From Pontederia crassipes (taxonomy: Eukaryota; Streptophyta; Magnoliopsida; Commelinales; Pontederiaceae): DNA of 64,000 nt. Positions 58,700 through 64,000 of the stretch are shown in pieces. Location of the stretch: contig CM060194.1 in assembly GCA_030549335.1 (NCBI GenBank), positions 18,416,171 through 18,480,170 on the forward strand, written 5' to 3'. The position numbers and the translations under genes are program-made. Within the stretch, counting starts at the first letter, position 1, and each line of letters starts with the position of its first letter. Under the pieces are notes generated by a model that did not search any database, was not told where the DNA came from, and was given only the letters and a program-made list of their open reading frames with translations.

Positions 58700-60640
58700 G
58701 CGGGACATATTGTTGCCTTTGTCACCCCAATTAAATCAAGGTTGCTTTTTGGAGTATGCCTGTAGGCAAGGCCTCGGGATCGAATGGCTTTACACTAGAA
58801 TTTTATAAGATGTAATATTGGCCATACCATCACCGATGATATCCTTAGTTTCTTTGCGATTGGGTAACTTCTTATTGAATGGCGCAAAACAAACTTGATC
58901 TTTATTCCAAAGATCCCTCTTGCTAATAAGATCACTAACTACCGCTCAATAGCACTGTGTAATGTACTTTATCATATCATTTCTATGATTTTAGCTTCCC
59001 CACTTAAATCATCACTGCCACAAATCATTATGTCTTCACAAACTGCATTCATTTCAAGATGTTCTATAGACGTTAACATATTAAGTATTCAAGAGGCCGC
59101 TCATTCCATGTGCATTGGCCGTAAGAAATTTATGATCATAAATGGAAACATCTCTAAGGATTTTGATAGGGTCTCATGGGATGCGATTCACAAGGTTCTT
59201 ACCACCATGAATTATCCTACTATTTTTATAAACTGGATTATGTCATGTGTTACATCTACTTTCTATTGTCATATTAATGGAATTACTTCTTTGCCTTTTA
59301 CTAGTCATAAGGGCATTCGTCAAGGGGACCGCTCTCACCTAATTTGTTTGTTCTTGTTACACAAATCCTATCATGTTTGTTAAATAAAAGCATGGTTGCC
59401 GGCAAAATACAATCATTTAAAATTAACACAATCGTTTAAAATTAACTCCTTTTCGTGTAGCCATTTACTCTAAGGTTATTTCTATAAACCTCCCCTAAAG
59501 TTTCGCGATTTTCCGCATTTAATCCCAAACTACGGACTTATTTTTTTGTATCCCTAAAATATCATAATTTTTCCGCTTTAGTCTTTCCGTCTATTTCTAT
59601 TATATTTTTCGTTACTTTTAAATTTTTTTATTTATAAAAAGACTAAATTACCCCCCTCCATAACTCATCAAATAATAAATATAAAAAAGAAAAAATCGGG
59701 GGGGGGGGGGGTAATTTAGTCTTTCTCATAAATGACAATTTTTTTTGTTTACCACTTTAATCCTTCCAATGATTTTTTTAATTTATTATTTCATGTTTTT
59801 TTGGAGGGAGAGGTAAGTTAGTCTTTTCATAAATGGAAAAAGGTAAAAATAACAAAAAAAACATAACAGAAGTGGACGGGAGGACTAAAGTGAAAAAGTT
59901 ATAATAGTTTAAGGATCCAAAAAAATAAGTTCATAGTTTGAGATTAGATGTGGAAAATCATGATAGTTTAGGAAAGATTTATGGAAATAACTCTTTACTT
60001 TATACAGACGACCTTCTTATTTGTGTTGTTGAAAATGTAAAATTTTGCAAACATATTATCAGGGATCTTGAAAACTTATCATGTTTTAACAAATCAGATC
60101 ATTAACCCAGAAAAATCACATGTATATCTTCCCCTAGGATGCATGGGAGGCGTAGATAAGCCATCTGTAGAACATTAAATATTAATATTGGCTCATTTCC
60201 ATTTTCTTACTTAGGGGTACCCATTTCCTACAAGTATATACCTAACACGCAACACTTATTGATAAAATCTCTAACAAGCTCTCGGGCTGGAAAGGAAAAA
60301 TTTTAAATCAAATAGAAAGAATTGATAAAATATGCTTTAAACTCATTACCGACTCACTCCTTTAGTTCCTGCTAGATTTTAGGTTCTATTATTGACATGA
60401 TTGAAAAAACTGGGTTGGAAATTTCTTTGGTCTTCAATTGAAAATGGTAAGGGTATGCATCTAATTGGGTGGGTCGTGACGACTTGTTGGGGCCTAGGAA
60501 TTTATGAGGTTTTGAATGTCTCTAGTGATCCATGATCTAAGTTAGTTATTAACAAATATGGTGTTATTCATACTTGGACCGCTTCTTGCTTCGATCCTCT
60601 CCTCTCTAAATTCTACTCATGGTTATTTACCCTCCCTTTG
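58700..60640 (+). pseudogene. LINE reverse transcriptase, split by a foldback element
   Basis: Open from 58895 for 162 codons: MIFIPKIPLANKITNYRSIA, then LCNVLYHIISMILASPLK and a QTAFISRCSIDVNIL block. A GNISKDFDRVSWDAIHKVL stretch carries the first catalytic Asp, and GIRQGD follows. These are standard L1 RT motifs. After a frameshift, the sequence is cut at 59473-59993 by a foldback element. It resumes with the YTDD catalytic box. The thumb-like part, with SYLGVPISYKYI and LIKYALNSLPTHSFS blocks, runs to about 60500 over two frames with stops. Confidence 0.85.
59473..59993. mobile_element. Foldback MITE (Mutator-like) inside LINE reverse transcriptase
   Basis: A 521-bp hairpin: the arms (AGGTTATTTCTATAAAC... 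and its complement) pair over nearly 200 bp. Flanks TTTACTCTA and TTTACTTTA form a 9-bp duplication with one mismatch. A G-run at 59699-59712 lies near the apex. Without the insertion and one flank copy, the LINE frame reads straight through the YxDD box. It belongs to the same family as 60647-61401. Confidence 0.85.
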
Positions 60641-60646
60641 AATTTA

Positions 60647-61401
60647 GGGTTATTTCCTCTAACCACCCCCAAACTATAATAATTTTTCACATCTAACCCC
60701 AAACTACGAACTTCATTTTTTGGGTCCTTAAACTATCACGAGTCAATTTGATCCTTTCGTCCAATTCCGTCAACTTCTCTGTTATCTTTGATTTTTTGCA
60801 TTTACGAAAAGGCGACGAGTTCATTCATGGGGGCATTGCCCCCCCCCCTCTATCTCCCTCGTGTGTGGCGAGGGAGAAGGGGGGGCACCCCCCCCCCCCC
60901 CCCCCGAGCAAGCTCACCCGCTCGCGCGCGACGAGGGAGAAGGGGGGCTAGCGCCCCCATGAGCAAGCTCGCCGCCTTCTCCCTCGTCGTGCGCGAGGGA
61001 GATAAGGGGGGCCGGCGCCCCCTTGAGCGCACGAGGGAGAAGGGGGGGGGGGGCAGTGCCCCTCGGAACAAGCTCGCCGTTCGGGGGCGCCGACACCCCC
61101 TGAGCGAGCTTGCCGCTTCTTCTCCCTCGCGCGCGGTGAGGGAGAAGGGGGCGCCACTCGTGTTTTTTAAAGTTATTTTTTATATTATTTTAAGAAAAAT
61201 AGTCTAACACTTGTTAGAGGGGTATAATGGACTTTTCATAAATGCGAGAAATCAAAGATAACTGAGAAGTTGATGGAATTGGACAGAAGGATCAAATTGA
61301 AAAAAATCGTGATAGTTTAAGGACCCAAAAAATGAAGTTCGTAGTTTGGGGTTAGATGTGAAAAATTGTGATAGTTTATGGATAGTTAGAGGAAATAACC
61401 C
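60647..61401. mobile_element. Foldback MITE (Mutator-like) with GC-rich core inside LINE
   Basis: The 755-bp element starts GGGTTATTTCCTCTAAC and ends GTTAGAGGAAATAACCC, with arms pairing over about 180 bp. Flanks TTGAATTTA (60638-60646) and TTGAGTTTA (61402-61410) form a 9-bp duplication with one mismatch. Its arms share the CCCCAAACTACGAACTT phrase with the smaller element. The core (about 60830-61150) holds repeated GGCGAGGGAGAAGGGGG and AGCAAGCTCGCC units in both orientations, giving long but meaningless frames. Confidence 0.85.
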
Positions 61402-61639
61402 TTGAGTTTAATGCCTACTTATATGAATGTAAATGATCCTTTAGCTTCACTTCGGGTTGTTGATCTTACCATGCACCATGCCTGGAATAAATGACTATTG
61501 ATTGACTATTTTGGCCCTATGCTTGTATTAGCTATCACCACCATTTTCTTGCCTCTTTCTGATGATGAGACAAGTGAATTTGGACCATAGACCCTCATGG
61601 ACGTTGTGCTACCACCGATACTGTTTATAACTAGTGCTG

Positions 61640-61890
61640 TCGAGCAACTCCACCATCATTTTATTAGGAGCCAATGTGGATTGAGATGTGGAGCCTCCTT
61701 GTTCCTCAAAAGAATAAGTTTTTTCTTTGGAAACTTGGGCACCGTCTACCTACTTTGGATTATATTTTACATTTTAATTCTTCGATTAATCCCACCTACA
61801 TTTTATATGGGTCTGCATTTGAAACTATCACTCATTTGTTTTCTGATTGTTCCATCACAAACACTTTCTAGAATTTATTTTTCCATCGGG
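61640..61890 (+). pseudogene. LINE zf-RVT-like domain remnant
   Basis: The frame starting at 61674 reads MWSLLVPQKNKFFLWKLGHR, then LPTLDYIL and FETITHLFSDCSI. This is the pattern of the domain found after plant LINE RTs (PPKVKFFLW..RLPT..ETxxHLFxxCP). The first Cys pair of the motif is not present. The fragment is too short and disrupted to function. Confidence 0.7.
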
Positions 61891-62214
61891 TGCAATATGA
61901 TTTTTTGAATTAGGATACCAGGCACATGGGCAACTAGTTGAAGGAGGGATTGAATCTAGCGGCTCGCTCTAAGTCCATCCTGCAATTTCTCCTTGCACTT
62001 TCTTTATAGAACATATGCATTATGGGGAATGAGACTCACTTTTGGTCCAAATTTGATGCCATACCGATAGTGTAGGAGAGAGCTCTGGCAAGACATAGTG
62101 AATATGTGGACCACTAGTCTGAGACACTATTCCCCCCCAATCGAGGTCTAGTGGGAGCCACTCGGGTTGGGTTTGTTTCAACCCAGATGGATCCTTCTTA
62201 GGATCTAGCAAGCT

Positions 62215-62590
62215 AGGTGCTAGCTACATTATCAGATCATCTAATGACGGTTTTTTTTTTGCATATGCTCTCTACTATAGCGCTAGTTCGGCAGTGGAAC
62301 ATGAGGCTAGGGGACTAATGAATGGGATCTAAAAGTGCATATAAATGGAATTTGAGAGGGTCTACTGCGGAATGGACTCAGTGATTTGAATTGTGACCAA
62401 TACCACCAATTGCCCATGGAAGATACTAAACATCTTAAGGAATGCCTCACATTATACTTCATTTTTGCAAGATTTTTAATGTAAACACATCTATCTCAAG
62501 CTGTTGACTTTTTAGCTAATTTTCGTCGAGAATCTAGTTCGAATATTTTTTGGGAAGTAGACCCACCTATAGGGCTACTCAATATATGTA
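62215..62590 (+). pseudogene. LINE C-terminal RNase H-like remnant
   Basis: Frames read FAYALYYSASSAVEHEARGLM near 62260, then a CPWKILNILR piece and a VDFLANFRRESSSNIFWEVD block near 62520. Together they match the RNase H domain that ends many plant LINE ORF2 proteins. Stops separate the pieces. Confidence 0.7.
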
Positions 62591-62630
62591 TAGGGATAAT
62601 TACCCATTTTATTTATTTTCAAAATAAAAA

Positions 62631-63541
62631 TAGGGTGATTTGAAATACAAAGAAAAAAGATAAATAACTTTATGGTAGCATTTGACAAGTGAAATTAGGT
62701 GGAATCAAGAGTTAGTTCCACTTGGTTTTGCCTGTATAGGTGGAACTAGGCGAATGTTCATCTTTTGTTTCTTTTTAGTTTTCTTTTTGAAGTGACGTTT
62801 TTGTTTTGTTATTCAAACCAAAATTTTTCCTTTTATTATTTTCACTTTCATGCCTTTCTCATATAAAATATTATATTTATTATTTAAGGATTAATTTAAT
62901 ATTATTTATCATTTCATTAAAAAATTAATATTTCATTAAGTAAATATGTGAAGCAGAAGTTAAAAATATTTAAGGAGGGCCAAATAAATAATTGGGGGGG
63001 GGGGGGGGGGGCAAGATTGCATCAAATCATTAGGGTAAAGCAAATTTTATGTTATAATGCCTCATAAAAGATATTTAAGGAGGGCCTTTAATCCTAAAAC
63101 TTGAATATTAATGCATACACCACGATCCCCTCATTAGAGACGTGAGTCCCCCTACACATGTCATGGAGTCATTCTCGGACACAACACCACGTGTGGTGAC
63201 TAGGCGAAGGAATGCCTAGCCAAGTTTTTTTTAGTACGCAGCGAAGGTTTTATGCACGAGATGACTATGCCGAGAGTCGCTCTTATAGGCTTTCAATCAC
63301 GAGCATGACGAGAGTGTTGAACATGTTTTCATCGGATTGTGGCATTAGCGCATTGAGTCACTAATACAGGCGCTTAACGTTCGAGGAGCCACGAGGCACT
63401 GAGAAGGGTCACCGATGTGGGTTGTCATCCCACGTTCAAGGCCAGACACTAAAATTAGAAAAGTTTGCACATATTATATAGAAGCATAGAATACATAGAA
63501 TACATATATGGGTTTAGTGGACTCCTCCCTATTGTACTATA
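62631..63541. other. Intergenic DNA with poly-G run
   Basis: No gene is seen. A run of 18 G lies near 62994-63011. TATTTAAGGAGGGCC-type phrases occur on both sides of it (62970 and 63070), so it may be part of a small repeat. Confidence 0.45.
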
Positions 63542-64000
63542 TGTGATGCCCTACTACTCATTTTGGAACTACAAGGGGTGAAATCGAAAAATCAATTGTT
63601 GAAATTCAAATTCAAATCTTCAACAGAAACTAACATTCCAAAATTCAACTAACTCTCAAAATTTCCAAAAAATTTGGCATGATGTATGCGTAAATTCATT
63701 CGTGCATCAAATATAATATTTATCCATATTCTTCACTTCACAAGCGATTTATAAAATTTTTAATAAGCATCACTAGCAGTTTATAATTACTAAATAGTAT
63801 GAGATTCAAGCCCAAAAATTTGAAATTATATGAACATACGAGTGTCGCCTCAAAACTATTACACGGTAAAACATATCGAATGCTTGCCAAAATTCATTAA
63901 GGGTCTTAAGCTCTTATTCGATTCCATGATAGGAATTCGTCCATATCATCTCATCCATTAACCATGGAGTCTCAACTCCCATTAATCAGTTTATATCCAC
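63542..64000 (+). mobile_element. Possible LTR start cut by window edge
   Basis: TGTGATGCCCTACTACTC, followed by AAATTCAAATTCAAAT-rich sequence, resembles the beginning of some gypsy LTRs. The right part lies outside the window, so the boundary and class cannot be confirmed. Confidence 0.3.

Larger units (their letters stand above)
55900..62630 (+). mobile_element. Degenerate L1-type LINE with two nested foldback elements
   Basis: Domains in order: ORF1 (about 56.2-57.5 kb), endonuclease (about 57.6-58.3 kb), reverse transcriptase (58.7-60.6 kb, interrupted), zf-RVT-like domain (61.65-61.88 kb) and RNase H (62.22-62.59 kb). It ends with an AAAATAAAAA-type tail near 62630. Every domain has stops and frameshifts. 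The 5' start and target duplication were not found. Foldback elements at 59473-59993 and 60647-61401 inserted into it, so the LINE is older than they are. Confidence 0.85.

Noticed and set aside
60788..61207. 139-codon frame in the foldback core
   Set aside because: It lies within G/C-run inverted repeats of a MITE. Frames on the other strand are equally open.
1..64000. tRNA, rRNA or snRNA genes
   Set aside because: No cloverleaf, box A/B pair or rRNA-like stretch was recognised. The only tRNA-like matches are the 12-base retrotransposon primer sites.

Overview
This is a nuclear segment of a flowering-plant genome. It has AT-rich intergenic DNA, GT-AG introns, and many nested plant transposons. 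Only two host genes are convincing, and they converge near the middle of the window. The species cannot be named from sequence alone.

Layout. About 0.56-4.57 kb is a decayed, truncated Ty1/copia element (minus). 5.517-12.745 kb is a CACTA (En/Spm) DNA transposon with matching 3-bp ATA flanks, a truncated TNP2-type transposase and a second CACTA-type ORF. 14.061-16.233 kb is a solo LTR with a TAGTA target duplication. 18.728-29.134 kb is a complete-length Ty3/gypsy element (minus) with about 2.4-2.6 kb LTRs, an initiator-Met primer site and a GAATT target duplication; its coding region is broken.

Host genes. 29.708-37.823 kb (plus) is a five-exon gene for a 313-residue membrane protein of unknown function, with six cysteines between its membrane segments. 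Intron 3 holds a 9-bp-TSD foldback (Mutator-like) element. Intron 4 holds a small gag-only LTR retrotransposon with a GTTAG duplication. 38.463-41.770 kb (minus) is a five-exon BREVIS RADIX-family gene of 384 residues with both BRX domains intact. A TATA box and a probable 5'-UTR intron lie upstream, to about 43.3 kb.

Right half. 43.8-62.6 kb contains a CACTA left end, foldback elements with GC-rich interiors, a 1.64-kb non-autonomous CACTA element with TCG flanks, a run of 31 CAC codons, and a degenerate L1-type LINE (about 55.9-62.6 kb, plus). Two members of one foldback family sit inside the LINE, one precisely within its YxDD box. The last 450 bp may be the start of another LTR.

The recurring theme is hairpin-ended, 9-bp-TSD elements that carry GC-rich payloads. 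A second theme is palindromic GGTCGACC arrays within long transcribed LTRs. No self-evident new enzymatic system is visible. All exon coordinates come from reading splice signals and phases by eye.
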